Positions 50,440 to 59,856 of a stretch of DNA of 64,000 bases are shown piece by piece. Both the position numbers and the translations under genes were made by a program. The DNA comes from Palsa-459 sp963841965 (GTDB lineage: Bacteria; Actinomycetota; Acidimicrobiia; Acidimicrobiales; RAAP-2), in contig CAWJES010000004.1 in the NCBI GenBank assembly GCA_963841965.1, forward strand, positions 62,001-126,000, in the 5' to 3' direction. Each line of letters begins with the position of its first letter. The stretch's first letter is position 1. The notes under the pieces were generated by a model that had not been told where the DNA came from, searched no databases, and was given only the letters and a program-made list of their open reading frames with translations.

Positions 50440-50676
50440 ATGGCGGTCAGCGCGTATGTCCTCATCCAGACCGAGATCGGGCGTGCCAGCAGCGTCGCGA
50501 TCTCCGCACGGAAGGTCGCGGGCGTCACCGACGCCCAGGATGTGACCGGTCCCTATGACGTGATCGTGAAATGCGAGGCCGAATCGGTCGATGACCTCGG
50601 CCACCTCGTCGTCAGCGCAATCCAGGAGATCCCCGGCATCTCGCGGACGCTGACCTGTCCCGTCGTCAACCTCTGA
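50440..50676 (+). CDS. Lrp/AsnC ligand-binding (RAM) domain protein
   Basis: 78 residues consisting only of the AsnC_trans_reg fold: 'VSAYVLIQTEIGRASSVAIS' and 'VTGPYDVIVKCEAESVDDLG', without a DNA-binding domain. Such stand-alone RAM proteins bind small molecules as oligomers and may pair with full-length Lrp proteins. The ATG has a strong site 'aagggaggtgacc'. Its end overlaps the convergent CoA-transferase gene by 11 bases. Confidence 0.9.
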   Translation: MAVSAYVLIQTEIGRASSVAISARKVAGVTDAQDVTGPYDVIVKCEAESVDDLGHLVVSAIQEIPGISRTLTCPVVNL

Positions 50677-51817
50677 CCGCAGGCCCGATCGCGCCGTCCT
50701 CGAGCAGGGTGTCGATGCGCGACAGCTCGATCCCCCAGCGGGCCAGCGCACTTGCTGTCGACCTGCCCGGGTGCTCGGGCGCCGACCTGATTGCGCTTGC
50801 GGTCCGAGAGAACCGCGGGACAGGCGCGGGCTGAGCGACCCCTTCGACCTCGACGAACGTCGCGCGCGCCCGATTGTGGGGATGGGCATGCGCCTCGGAC
50901 GGTGACAGCACGGGCGCGACGCATGCCTCGGTGCCCGTGAAGTGCGCCTCCCACTCGTCGCGCGTCCGCTCCTTGAAGATGGACGCGAACCGCTCCTTCA
51001 TCTCGGGCCACCTCGTCGCGTCCATCTGGTCGGGCAGGTCCTCCGCCGCTAGGCCGAGTCCGTCCAGAAGCGCCGCGTAGAACCTCGGCTCGATCGCCCC
51101 GATCGCGATGTAGCGCCCGTCGCTGGTCTCGTAGACCTCGTAGAAGTGCGCGCCGGTGTCGAGCGTGTTCACTCCGCGAACCTCCCTCGAGATGCCGGTC
51201 GCGAGGAAGGCGTGGGCCATGGTCGTGAGCGACGCCGACCCGTCGGTCATCGCTGCGTCCACGACCTGGCCGTGCCCTGACGATCGCGCCTCCAGGAGCG
51301 CGGCGAGGACGCCGAACGCAAGCAGCATCCCGCCGCCGCCGAAATCGCCGACGAAGTTGACCGGTGGCAGCGGCCGCTCACCGGCACGGCCCACCTGCCA
51401 GAGGGCCCCGGACACCGCGATGTAGTCAATGTCGTGGCCGACGGCGTTCGCGAGCGGGCCGTCCTGGCCCCACCCGGTCATCCGGCCGTAGACGATGCGG
51501 GGGTTGCGAGCGAGGCAGTCATCGGGGCCGAGCCCCAGCCGCTCGGCGACGCCCGGGCGGAAACCCTCGATCAGGCAGTCCGCGTCCGCGACTAGATCCA
51601 GGACCAACCCCCTGGCTTCGGGGTGCTTGAGGTCGATGCCGACGGACTGGCGCGAGCGGTTCAGCAGGTCCCAGTGGGGACCGTCCGGTGCCGTGGCGCC
51701 CGCCCGCACGAGGCGAAGCACGTCCGCGCCCGCGTCGGCGAGCAGCATGCACGCGTACGGAGACGGACCGATCCCAGCGAGCTCGATGATCCTGATTCCC
51801 TGCAGTGGTCCCGGCAT
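50666..51817 (-). CDS. CaiB/BaiF family CoA transferase, alpha-methylacyl-CoA racemase-like
   Basis: 383 residues. 'GIRIIELAGIGPSPYACMLL' and 'DLKHPEARGLVLDLVADADC' are N-terminal family blocks, and 'GRMTGWGQDGPLANAVGHDI' contains the conserved His and Asp region. 'TLDTGAHFYEVYETSDGRYI' matches AMACR/Mcr, which racemises 2-methyl-branched acyl-CoAs. The Asp and His positions fit a racemase better than a transferase. The ATG follows 'gggaggtggc'. Likely branched fatty acid or sterol side-chain breakdown. Confidence 0.88.
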   Translation of the reverse strand: MPGPLQGIRIIELAGIGPSPYACMLLADAGADVLRLVRAGATAPDGPHWDLLNRSRQSVGIDLKHPEARGLVLDLVADADCLIEGFRPGVAERLGLGPDDCLARNPRIVYGRMTGWGQDGPLANAVGHDIDYIAVSGALWQVGRAGERPLPPVNFVGDFGGGGMLLAFGVLAALLEARSSGHGQVVDAAMTDGSASLTTMAHAFLATGISREVRGVNTLDTGAHFYEVYETSDGRYIAIGAIEPRFYAALLDGLGLAAEDLPDQMDATRWPEMKERFASIFKERTRDEWEAHFTGTEACVAPVLSPSEAHAHPHNRARATFVEVEGVAQPAPVPRFSRTASAIRSAPEHPGRSTASALARWGIELSRIDTLLEDGAIGPAVRG

Positions 51818-51878
51818 GCCACCTCCCGCATGACATCGTGGCACGCGGCCAGTCCCTCGCACCCTGTACGTTGCGCGC

Positions 51879-52892
51879 ATGGTGCCTGCCGTCCCACGCC
51901 CCGCAAGCGCACCGGGTCGCGTGACCCTTATCGGCGAGCACACGGACTACAACGCCGGGCGCTCGCTGGGCGTCGCCACGCGGCAGCGGACCAGCGTCGC
52001 CTCCATCCCCCGGGACGACGGTCTCGTCACAGTCCGCTCCGGATCCTGCGGCACCGCCTCGACCACCGTTGCGGCACCATCCGGGCCGGCCTTCGTCCAG
52101 CTCGCATCGACGCTTGTCTCGCTCGTGGGCTGGCAGGGAGCGGACATCCACGTCTCGAGCGATCTGCCCGTGGGGGCCGGCCTCGGCTCCTCGGCTGCCT
52201 ATGCCGTCGCGACGGCCCTCTCCCTCGGCGTCGAGGGCGACGACCTCGCCATCGCGATGCTCTGCCAGGAGGCCGAGCGGCGCGCCGGCAGCGACGTCGG
52301 CCTCCTCGACCAGCTGGTGGTGCTCGCCGCGAGATCGGGGCACGTGGTTGCCATCGACTTCGACGGTCCGGTCATCTCGACCTTCCCGATGTCGGCGGCG
52401 ATCGGCCTCAGCGTCGTGGACACCGGTGAGCGCCGCGAGCTCGCAGCCTCCGAGTACGCACTGCGGCGGCGACAGTGTGAGGAGGCGGCTGCGATCCTCG
52501 GCCCCCTCGGCCGCGCAGACCCGGATCAGCTCGCGAGCATGGGCGACGATCTGCTCGCGAGACGGGCGCGCCACGTCGCCAGCGAGTGCGCGAGGGTCGA
52601 CGAGGCGCGGGACGCGCTGGCCGGCGGTGACGCGAAGCGGTTCGGCACCATCCTCGACGCCGGGCACATGAGCCTTCGCGACGACTTCGAGACCTCGACG
52701 CCAGGGATCGAGCGTGCCCGGGATCTCGTGCTCGGCGTCGATGGCGTCCTGGGCGCGAGGCTCGTGGGCGGCGGTTTCGGCGGCTGCCTCGTCGTTGCCC
52801 ATGATCCCGATCTGCCGGTGCAGGTGCCCGGACTGCGGTGCGAGCGTTTGCACCCCAGCGCTGGCGCGAGCCTCACGCCCCGGTGGCGCTGA
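51879..52892 (+). CDS. galK: Galactokinase-like GHMP kinase
   Basis: 337 residues. 'APGRVTLIGEHTDYNAGRSL' is the galactokinase signature, 'LPVGAGLGSSAAYAVATAL' the GHMP ATP-binding motif, and 'ARLVGGGFGGCLVV' the third. It phosphorylates galactose at C1. It is shorter than E. coli GalK (382) and stands alone without galT or galE, so a related sugar is possible. Its end overlaps trpD by 20 bases. Confidence 0.88.
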   Translation: MVPAVPRPASAPGRVTLIGEHTDYNAGRSLGVATRQRTSVASIPRDDGLVTVRSGSCGTASTTVAAPSGPAFVQLASTLVSLVGWQGADIHVSSDLPVGAGLGSSAAYAVATALSLGVEGDDLAIAMLCQEAERRAGSDVGLLDQLVVLAARSGHVVAIDFDGPVISTFPMSAAIGLSVVDTGERRELAASEYALRRRQCEEAAAILGPLGRADPDQLASMGDDLLARRARHVASECARVDEARDALAGGDAKRFGTILDAGHMSLRDDFETSTPGIERARDLVLGVDGVLGARLVGGGFGGCLVVAHDPDLPVQVPGLRCERLHPSAGASLTPRWR

Positions 52893-53928
52893 GCTCGATC
52901 ACGCGGTCGAGCACCCGCGACGCCCGGCCCGCGTCGATGCTCTCTCGCGCAGCAGCCACCCCGTCGTCGATCGACGACACCTGATCGGCGGCCACGAGCG
53001 CGAATCCGGCATTCAGCACGACGATGTCGCGCCCCGGCCCCGGGTCCCCGGCCAGCACCGACCGTGCGACCGACGCATTGTGCGGAGCCTCGCCACCGCG
53101 GACCGCATCGACCGGCCACGTGGCGAACCCATGGGTCCCGGGGTCAAACCACCATTCGTGCACGTGCTGGTCCCCCGCGGCATCCACGGACGCCTCCACG
53201 ATCTGGGTTCGCCCCGACACGGAGACCTCGTCGAGCCCGTCGGCGCCACGGACGACGAGCACCCTGCGCGCCCCACGCTCGGCCGTGACGTGGGCCATGA
53301 CGTCCAGGAGCAGCGGGTCCGAGACCCCGAGCAGCAGGCGACGCACGCCTGCGGGGTTCGCCATCGGGCCGAGGTAGTTGAAGACGGTCCGGACGCCGAG
53401 GGCGGAACGGATCGGACCGACTGCGGCGAGGGCCGGGTGGAACGCGGGAGCGAAGCAGAATCCGAAGCCCGCCTCCTCGACGCAGCGGGCGACGACATCA
53501 GGCCCGGGCGCGATCGAGACGCCGAGCGCCTCGAGGAGGTCCGATGATCCAACCGCTGAGGATGCCTTGCGACTCCCATGCTTCACGACGGGGACGCCGG
53601 CGCCGGCGACCACGAAGGCTGCCATCGTCGAGACGTTGATGCTCCCCGAACCATCGCCCCCGGTGCCCACGACGTCAACAGCTCGATCGAGCACGTCGAC
53701 CGGCAGGTCGAGGTGCACCCCGAGCGCGGTCATCGTGTCGAGCAGGCCAACGAGTTCCTCGGCCGTCGGCCCCTTGGCCGCCAGGGCGACAAGGAATCCG
53801 GCGACCTGCTCGGGCGCGCACGTTCCGGCAAGGATCGTGTTCAGTGCCGCCGCAGCTCCGTCGGCGCCGAGGGAGCGCCCCTGGATCAGCAGGTCGATCG
53901 AATGGCGCAGGGACTCGTCGTCAGCCAC
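52873..53928 (-). CDS. trpD: Anthranilate phosphoribosyltransferase
   Basis: 351 residues. 'DVVGTGGDGSGSINVSTMAA' is the PRPP-binding GTGGD motif, 'VKHGSRKASSAVGSSDLLEA' the anthranilate-side motif, and 'FNYLGPMANPAGV' a conserved hinge segment. It makes phosphoribosyl-anthranilate in tryptophan synthesis. No other trp gene is near. It starts with GTG two bases after the acyl-CoA dehydrogenase stop. Confidence 0.96.
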   Translation of the reverse strand: MADDESLRHSIDLLIQGRSLGADGAAAALNTILAGTCAPEQVAGFLVALAAKGPTAEELVGLLDTMTALGVHLDLPVDVLDRAVDVVGTGGDGSGSINVSTMAAFVVAGAGVPVVKHGSRKASSAVGSSDLLEALGVSIAPGPDVVARCVEEAGFGFCFAPAFHPALAAVGPIRSALGVRTVFNYLGPMANPAGVRRLLLGVSDPLLLDVMAHVTAERGARRVLVVRGADGLDEVSVSGRTQIVEASVDAAGDQHVHEWWFDPGTHGFATWPVDAVRGGEAPHNASVARSVLAGDPGPGRDIVVLNAGFALVAADQVSSIDDGVAAARESIDAGRASRVLDRVIELSATGA

Positions 53929-53930
53929 TG

Positions 53931-55106
53931 TCAGTCCCACCAGAGATCGTGGTCGAGGACGCCGCGCGCAATCAGGCCGAGCTGGACCTGGCTCGTCCCC
54001 TCGACGATCGTGAGCTGCTTCGCGTCGCGGTACCAGAGTTCCGTCGGATGGTCCTCCATGTATCCCGCGGCTCCCAGGAGCTGGACCGCGAGCCCAGACG
54101 CGCGCACGGCGACCTCGGTCGCGTGGTACTTGGCCATCGAGAGGAACGGGACGTACTCCTTGGTGAACTTGCCCTGGTCGGCGAGCCACGCCGATCGGTA
54201 CGTGAGGAGGCGCGCCGCCTCGATGTCCACCGCCAGCTTCGCGATCTCCCACTGGATCCCCTGGAACGCGGAGATCGTCGTGCCGAAAGCCTCGCGCTGC
54301 TTGACGTACTCCGTCGCGTACATGAGCGCCCCCTCGGCGAGGCCGAGCCCCCGGGCCGCGACGATCGGCCGCATCGCATTGAGCCCCAGCATCGCGAGGC
54401 GGAAGCCGCCCACCTCGCCGATGACGTTCTGCGGGCCGACGCGCACGTCCTCTAAGAGCAGCTCGCCCGTGTCGACGCCACGGACGCCCATCTTCCTGTC
54501 GACCCTCGGGGTGGAGAGTCCGGGCGCGGTGCGGTCGACGATGAACGCCGTGATGGAGTCGTGCTTCCTCGACGCCGGGTCACCGGTCTTGGCGAACACC
54601 GTGTACCAGTCGGCCTGCGTGACGCCGGACATCCAGCACTTCGTGCCGTTGAGGACCCAGCCGCCCTGGGTGTCCGGATCCGGGGTGGCTCTCGTCCGCA
54701 TGCCGGCGACATCGCTGCCCGCCTGGGGCTCGGAGAGTCCGAACGCGCATCGGGTCGTCCCCTCGGCGATGCCGGGCAAATAGCGCCGCTTCTGCTCCTC
54801 GGTCCCCGCGATCATCACCGGCCCCGTGGGCAGTCGCGTCAGCAGGAGCATCAGACCGGCCACGTTCGAGTACTTCGTGACCTCCTCGATGGCCAGCGCG
54901 AGGCCAAAGATGCCGGCACCCGAACCCCCGTACTCGGTCGGGATGCACAGGCCGAGCAGCCCGGCGTCACGGAACGCGTCGAAGAAGTCCTGGGGGTACT
55001 CCCCCGTCGCATCCACCTCCCTCGCACGGGGCTTGATCCGGTCGTTCGACAACCGGCGCACGGAGTCGCGCAGCGCCACTAGCTCCTCGGAGAGTTCGAA
55101 GTCCAT
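53931..55106 (-). CDS. Acyl-CoA dehydrogenase
   Basis: 391-residue FAD enzyme. 'CAFGLSEPQAGSDVAGMRTR' is the FAD/substrate signature, 'REAFGTTISAFQGIQWEIAK' the second family motif, and 'LTIVEGTSQVQLGLIAR' places the catalytic Glu at the usual position for short/medium-chain enzymes. It oxidises acyl-CoA to 2-enoyl-CoA. It leads a two-gene unit with trpD. Confidence 0.95.
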   Translation of the reverse strand: MDFELSEELVALRDSVRRLSNDRIKPRAREVDATGEYPQDFFDAFRDAGLLGLCIPTEYGGSGAGIFGLALAIEEVTKYSNVAGLMLLLTRLPTGPVMIAGTEEQKRRYLPGIAEGTTRCAFGLSEPQAGSDVAGMRTRATPDPDTQGGWVLNGTKCWMSGVTQADWYTVFAKTGDPASRKHDSITAFIVDRTAPGLSTPRVDRKMGVRGVDTGELLLEDVRVGPQNVIGEVGGFRLAMLGLNAMRPIVAARGLGLAEGALMYATEYVKQREAFGTTISAFQGIQWEIAKLAVDIEAARLLTYRSAWLADQGKFTKEYVPFLSMAKYHATEVAVRASGLAVQLLGAAGYMEDHPTELWYRDAKQLTIVEGTSQVQLGLIARGVLDHDLWWD

Positions 55107-55187
55107 GGGGTCACCGTAGCCAAGGGCCCCCGGTCGGGCGCCACCCGCACAGACAGGGGTCCGTATCGGCTGTGGCAGGCTGAGGAG

Positions 55188-56861
55188 GTGACCCGGTTCG
55201 TCCGCGCCGACCAGCTGAGCGCGCTGCGGGCAGGCTCCTTCGACGTCGTCGTGATCGGCGGAGGGATGACCGGCACGGGCGTGGCACTCGACGCGGCGAG
55301 CCGAGGCCTCTCGGTCGCGCTCGTCGAGAAGGGGGACCTCGCCGAGGGCACGAGCTCGAAGTCCTCGAAGATGGCCCACGGCGGCCTGCGCTACCTCCAG
55401 CAGCGCGAGTTCCGCCTCGTCTACGAGAACCTCCATGAGCGTCAGCGCCTGCTCGAGAACGCGCCGCACCTCGTGCGCCCCCTCCCCTTCCTGATCCCCC
55501 TCTTCGGCAAGGACGGGATCGTTTCGAAGGCCGTCGCGAGGTCCTATCGCACCGCGCTGTGGCTCTACGACGCGACCGGCGGCTGGCGGATCGGCAAGCG
55601 CCATCGCAAGCTCGACCGCGACGAAGTCCTGGAGGACTTCCCCAGTCTCGACGTGGACCACCTCGTGGCCGGCTTCCTCTACTGGGACGCGCGCGGGGAC
55701 GATGCGCGAGTCGCACTCACGATCGCGCGGACCGCGGCCGCCGACTACAACGCGGTGATCGCGACCCGCGCGCAGGTGACCGGGTTCACCCGGGACGCCG
55801 ACGGTCGGGTGAACGGGGTGCGCGTGCAGCCGACGGCGCCAGGCGACGAGCCTGCCGCCTTCGACGTGCGCGCCAAGGTCGTCGTCAACGCGTCGGGGGT
55901 CTGGGTCGATCACGTGACCAGCCTCGACGAGGACGATGAGCGGCACACGCTCACCCCGGCTAAGGGCGTGCACGTCACCGTCCCTTCATCGCGCCTCTCC
56001 TGCACAACGGCTGCGGTCATCCCGGTGCGCGACGACCGGCGGAGCATCTTCGTCGTCCCCTGGGAGGACGCCCCCTACACCTACATCGGCACCACCGACA
56101 CCGCGTACGACGGCGGGCTCGACGACCCGCTCTGCCTTCCCGAGGACGTGGACTATCTCCTGTCCGCCGTGAATGCCGCGACGTCGGCGAACCTCACCGC
56201 CGACGATGTCACGGGCGTGTGGGCGGGTCTGCGACCCCTGCTCGCGCCGGAGCCGGGCCACCGCCAATCCGAGCGCACCGCCGACCTGTCGCGCCGACAC
56301 AAGGTCCGCGTCGCGACCGATGGGGTCGTGGACGTCACCGGTGGCAAGTGGACCACGTACCGGTTGATGGCGGAGGACACCGTCGACGCCGTCGCACGTC
56401 TGCTGCCCGGGACGCCGAGGTGCCGGACGAGGACCCTCAAGCTCCACGGTGCCCCGTCGGGTGCAGCCGTGGGCGCGGTGCCGGGTATCGATCGGGGACT
56501 GTCAGACCATCTCTCCCACCGATACGGGACCGAGGCCGCCGCGGTGGTCGGCCTGGCCGCCCTCGACGAGACGCTGCTCGAGCCCTTCGCCGACGGACTC
56601 CCCTACATTGGCGCCGAGCTCGTCTTCGCGGCGCGCAGCGAGCTGGTCGTCACCCTTGACGACCTCCTGTGCCGGCGCACCCGAGCCCACCTGATCGACG
56701 CGCGCGCCACCTACGCCGCAGCTGAGCGGGCTGCCCGGATCGTCGCGGGCGAGCTTGGCTGGGACGAGTCCAGGATCACCGAGGAGGTCGCTGCCTACCG
56801 GCACCGTTGCCGTCTCGAGCTCGAGGCCGCCGGTGTCCGCGGCGCGGCACAGGTGCCGTGA
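55188..56861 (+). CDS. glpD: Glycerol-3-phosphate dehydrogenase (FAD)
   Basis: 557 residues. The FAD dinucleotide motif 'DVVVIGGGMTGTGVALDAAS' is at residues 19-38, followed by 'GTSSKSSKMAHGGLRYLQQ', the family signature that binds FAD and substrate. 'YTYIGTTDTAYDG' and 'DVTGGKWTTYRLMAEDTVD' are further blocks, and the C-terminal DAO_C domain is present. It oxidises glycerol-3-phosphate to DHAP at the membrane, feeding electrons to quinone. Starts with GTG and overlaps the next gene (GTGA). Confidence 0.95.
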   Translation: MTRFVRADQLSALRAGSFDVVVIGGGMTGTGVALDAASRGLSVALVEKGDLAEGTSSKSSKMAHGGLRYLQQREFRLVYENLHERQRLLENAPHLVRPLPFLIPLFGKDGIVSKAVARSYRTALWLYDATGGWRIGKRHRKLDRDEVLEDFPSLDVDHLVAGFLYWDARGDDARVALTIARTAAADYNAVIATRAQVTGFTRDADGRVNGVRVQPTAPGDEPAAFDVRAKVVVNASGVWVDHVTSLDEDDERHTLTPAKGVHVTVPSSRLSCTTAAVIPVRDDRRSIFVVPWEDAPYTYIGTTDTAYDGGLDDPLCLPEDVDYLLSAVNAATSANLTADDVTGVWAGLRPLLAPEPGHRQSERTADLSRRHKVRVATDGVVDVTGGKWTTYRLMAEDTVDAVARLLPGTPRCRTRTLKLHGAPSGAAVGAVPGIDRGLSDHLSHRYGTEAAAVVGLAALDETLLEPFADGLPYIGAELVFAARSELVVTLDDLLCRRTRAHLIDARATYAAAERAARIVAGELGWDESRITEEVAAYRHRCRLELEAAGVRGAAQVP

Positions 56862-58324
56862 CAACGCCCACGCCGCCGAGCGCGCTGGCTGCGCCACCGG
56901 GCGACGCCACGGTCCGTGACACGCCGCGGTCATTCGACATCACGCAACTTGCCGCGTCACTGACGTCGGCTGGCGTCGCGTGGAGCATCGCGGCTGGCGA
57001 GCTCGACGACCACAGCAGGGACTGGTGGCCCGTGTCGATCGGATGGGCCCAGCGCGGCGAGTTGCCCGCGCGCCCGTCGATCGTGGCTTCGGCGACGAGC
57101 ACGCCGGACGTGGCCTCCGTGCTCGTCGCATGCCGCAGAGCGGGCATCCCCGTCACCGCCCAGGCAGGGCGCTCCGGCGTCTGCGGCGGTGCCGTCCCGG
57201 CTTCCGGCGGCGTGGCGCTCGATCTGACCGCGCTTCGCGGGATCCTGGACATTGACGAGCGCTCGCTGCGCGTGCGTGTGGCCGCGGGGACCTTCGGACC
57301 GGAGCTGGAGACCTCGCTGCGGACCCGAGGATTCACGGCGGGGCATTTCCCGCAGTCCTTCGACCTGTCGACCGTCGGCGGCTGGGTTGCGTGCCGCGGC
57401 GCCGGGCAGTACTCGACGCGCTACGGGAAGATCGAGGACATGGTGCGTGGACTCACGGTCGTGCTGGCGGATGGCACGGTCGTCGAGACCGGAGGGGCGG
57501 GTCCGCGCTCCGCCGTCGGACCGGACCTCACACAGCTGTTCGTCGGGTCCGAGGGTGCGCTCGGCGTGATCACGGAGGTCGAGCTCGTGATCCATCCCCT
57601 CCCCCGTGGCGAAGGTCGCCGGGCGTTCAGCTTCGACACGTTCAGCGCCGGACTCGACGCATGCAGGAGGATCCTCGCGCGGGGCGCGACGCCTGCCGTC
57701 CTGCGCCTGTACGACATCGCCGAGAGCACCAGGTCCTTCGAGCGCGACCGCAACGTGCTGATCGTCCTCGACGAGGCGGATCCCGGCCTCCTCGAGGCGA
57801 CGCTTGCGGTGGTCGATGAGGAGTGCGAGACGGCGGCGAGCGAGGATGTCGCCCTGGTCGACACGTGGCTCGCACACCGCAACGACGTCTCCGCACTGGC
57901 GCCGCTCTGGGCGCGGGGCTTCGTCGTCGACACGATGGAGATCGCTGCCTCATGGAGCAGGCTCGAGCGTGTCCACGGCCATGTCGTCGACGCCATGGCC
58001 GCCGTGGACGGGACGATCCTCGCCACGGTCCACCAGTCCCACGCCTACCTCGATGGCGCCTGCCTGTACTTCACGTTCGTCGGGAACCCTGCGCAGGACG
58101 CCGACGGCTACTACCGCGCGGTCTGGGACGCAGGGAGCCACGCGGCGCTCGCTGCGGGCGCGTCGCTGAGCCACCACCACGGCGTCGGCCGCCACCGGGC
58201 CGGCTACATGCGAGAGGCGCTCGGGTCGGGATTCGGCGTCCTCGAGGCGCTCAAGGACGCGCTCGACCCGATGGGCATCCTCAACCCCGGCGTCCTCGGC
58301 CTCGCGACGGCGGGTCCCGCGTGA
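56858..58324 (+). CDS. FAD-binding oxidoreductase of the alkylglycerone-phosphate synthase (AGPS) type
   Basis: 488 residues, PCMH/VAO fold. 'VTAQAGRSGVCGGAVPASGG' binds FAD pyrophosphate. 'HFPQSFDLSTVGGWVACRGA' and 'YGKIEDMVRGLTVVL' match AGPS blocks, as does the C-terminal triple His in 'SLSHHHGVGRHR', which is catalytic in AGPS. AGPS swaps the acyl group of acyl-DHAP for an alkyl, making ether lipids; bacterial relatives may be simple 2-hydroxyacid oxidases. It overlaps glpD and glpK by 4 bases on both sides, so it works within glycerol-phosphate metabolism. Confidence 0.82.
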   Translation: MTTPTPPSALAAPPGDATVRDTPRSFDITQLAASLTSAGVAWSIAAGELDDHSRDWWPVSIGWAQRGELPARPSIVASATSTPDVASVLVACRRAGIPVTAQAGRSGVCGGAVPASGGVALDLTALRGILDIDERSLRVRVAAGTFGPELETSLRTRGFTAGHFPQSFDLSTVGGWVACRGAGQYSTRYGKIEDMVRGLTVVLADGTVVETGGAGPRSAVGPDLTQLFVGSEGALGVITEVELVIHPLPRGEGRRAFSFDTFSAGLDACRRILARGATPAVLRLYDIAESTRSFERDRNVLIVLDEADPGLLEATLAVVDEECETAASEDVALVDTWLAHRNDVSALAPLWARGFVVDTMEIAASWSRLERVHGHVVDAMAAVDGTILATVHQSHAYLDGACLYFTFVGNPAQDADGYYRAVWDAGSHAALAAGASLSHHHGVGRHRAGYMREALGSGFGVLEALKDALDPMGILNPGVLGLATAGPA

Positions 58325-59787
58325 GCGAGGGCGTCCTCGTCGTGGATGTGGGCACGAGCTCGGTGCGATCGAGCATCGTCGACCCGGACGGCACGGTCTC
58401 GCACGTCCACCAGGTCTCCGTCCTTCCCTCGACGCCCGAGACCGGCACCGTCGAGGTCGACGCGTCGGCCATCGCGGGCGCCGTGCTGTCCACTGCAGCC
58501 GCCGTCATCGCCGAGGCGGGCGAAGTCGAGTGCGTCGGCATCACGAACCAGCGCGCCACGACTGTTGTCTGGGATGCCGGCACGGGGGTCCCGGTGGGGC
58601 CGGGGATCGGCTGGCAGGACCTCCGGACGGTGGTGCAGTGCCTCGTGCTCCAGGGCGAGGGGCTCCGGCTCGCCCCCAACGCATCGGCCACGAAGCTGCA
58701 GTGGATCCTGCAGTCCGTCGATCCCGACCTCGTGGCATCGGGCCGGCTCCGCTTCGGAACGATCGACACCTGGATCGCCTGGACACTGTCGCGAGGCGCG
58801 CTGCACGTCACGGACGCCACCAACGCCGCCGTGACCGGGCTCGTCACTGCCGACGCCCAGGGCTGGGATGACCGGACGCTCGACATCCTCGGGATCGATG
58901 CGTCGGTGCTGCCCGCGATCGTCGACTCGGTCGGTGTCGTCGGTGAGGCGAGCGCGCTGCGCGGCGCACCGCGCATCGCATCGATCGTTGGCGACCAGCA
59001 GGCCTCGCTTGCGGGACAGGGGTGCGTCGCTCCGGGGCAGGGGAAGCTCACATTCGGAACGGGCGGCATGCTCGACCAGGTGCTGGGCGGACAGCCGCCG
59101 TTCAGCTCGCTCAGTCCCGCGGGGTGCTTCCCGATCGTCGCACGCCGCCGCAACGGGTCGATCACCTGGGGCCTCGAGGCGGTGATGCTGACCGCGGGCA
59201 GCTGCATCGAGTGGCTCCGAGACGACCTCGGGCTGATCTCGGATCCCGCCGAGACCGACCCGCTCGCCGCGTCAGTGCCGGACACCGGCGGGGTCTCGTT
59301 CGTGCCGGCGCTGCTCGGCCTCGGGACCCCGGACTGGGACTTCGGCGCACGCGGGGGATTCTTCGGGCTGACGCGGGGTGCGACCAGGGCCCATCTCGTT
59401 CGCGCGGTGCTCGAGGGCATCGCCCAGCGCGGCTGCGACCTCGTCGAGTCCGCGGAGCGTGACGGTCTCCCGACGCTCACCGAGCTTCGTGTCGATGGCG
59501 GGATGACGGAGAACGAGACCTTCATCCAGCTCCTTGCGGACTGCACGGGGCGCTGCGTGGAGGTCTCGCCGGTGCGCGAGGCCACCACGCGCGGCGCGGG
59601 GCTCCTCGCCTTCGTGGCCACCGGCACGATCTCCGACGACGCGGACATCGCCCAGACGTGGCAGCCTTCGCGGACAGTCGAGCCACGTGGCACCGAGGGT
59701 GACAGGGATGCGGCGCGTGCGCACTGGTCCCAGGCGAAGGCGCGGACCCTGCGCACCATCCCGGGGCTCTCGGACGTCCGATTCTGA
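58321..59787 (+). CDS. glpK: Glycerol kinase
   Basis: 488-residue FGGY kinase. 'VLVVDVGTSSVRSSIVDPDG' is the phosphate-1 motif, 'GITNQRATTVVWD' and 'WQDLRT' match glycerol kinase, and 'ELRVDGGMTENETFIQLLAD' is the second FGGY signature. It makes glycerol-3-phosphate from glycerol, the substrate of GlpD. No glycerol facilitator is adjacent. Last gene of glpD-AGPS-like-glpK. Confidence 0.93.
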   Translation: MSEGVLVVDVGTSSVRSSIVDPDGTVSHVHQVSVLPSTPETGTVEVDASAIAGAVLSTAAAVIAEAGEVECVGITNQRATTVVWDAGTGVPVGPGIGWQDLRTVVQCLVLQGEGLRLAPNASATKLQWILQSVDPDLVASGRLRFGTIDTWIAWTLSRGALHVTDATNAAVTGLVTADAQGWDDRTLDILGIDASVLPAIVDSVGVVGEASALRGAPRIASIVGDQQASLAGQGCVAPGQGKLTFGTGGMLDQVLGGQPPFSSLSPAGCFPIVARRRNGSITWGLEAVMLTAGSCIEWLRDDLGLISDPAETDPLAASVPDTGGVSFVPALLGLGTPDWDFGARGGFFGLTRGATRAHLVRAVLEGIAQRGCDLVESAERDGLPTLTELRVDGGMTENETFIQLLADCTGRCVEVSPVREATTRGAGLLAFVATGTISDDADIAQTWQPSRTVEPRGTEGDRDAARAHWSQAKARTLRTIPGLSDVRF

Positions 59788-59856
59788 CTGGCGCCGATCT
59801 CGAGCTGCTGGGTCCCATCGGCCTGGCCGCCACGTTGCGATGTTCGCGCGGGCGGA

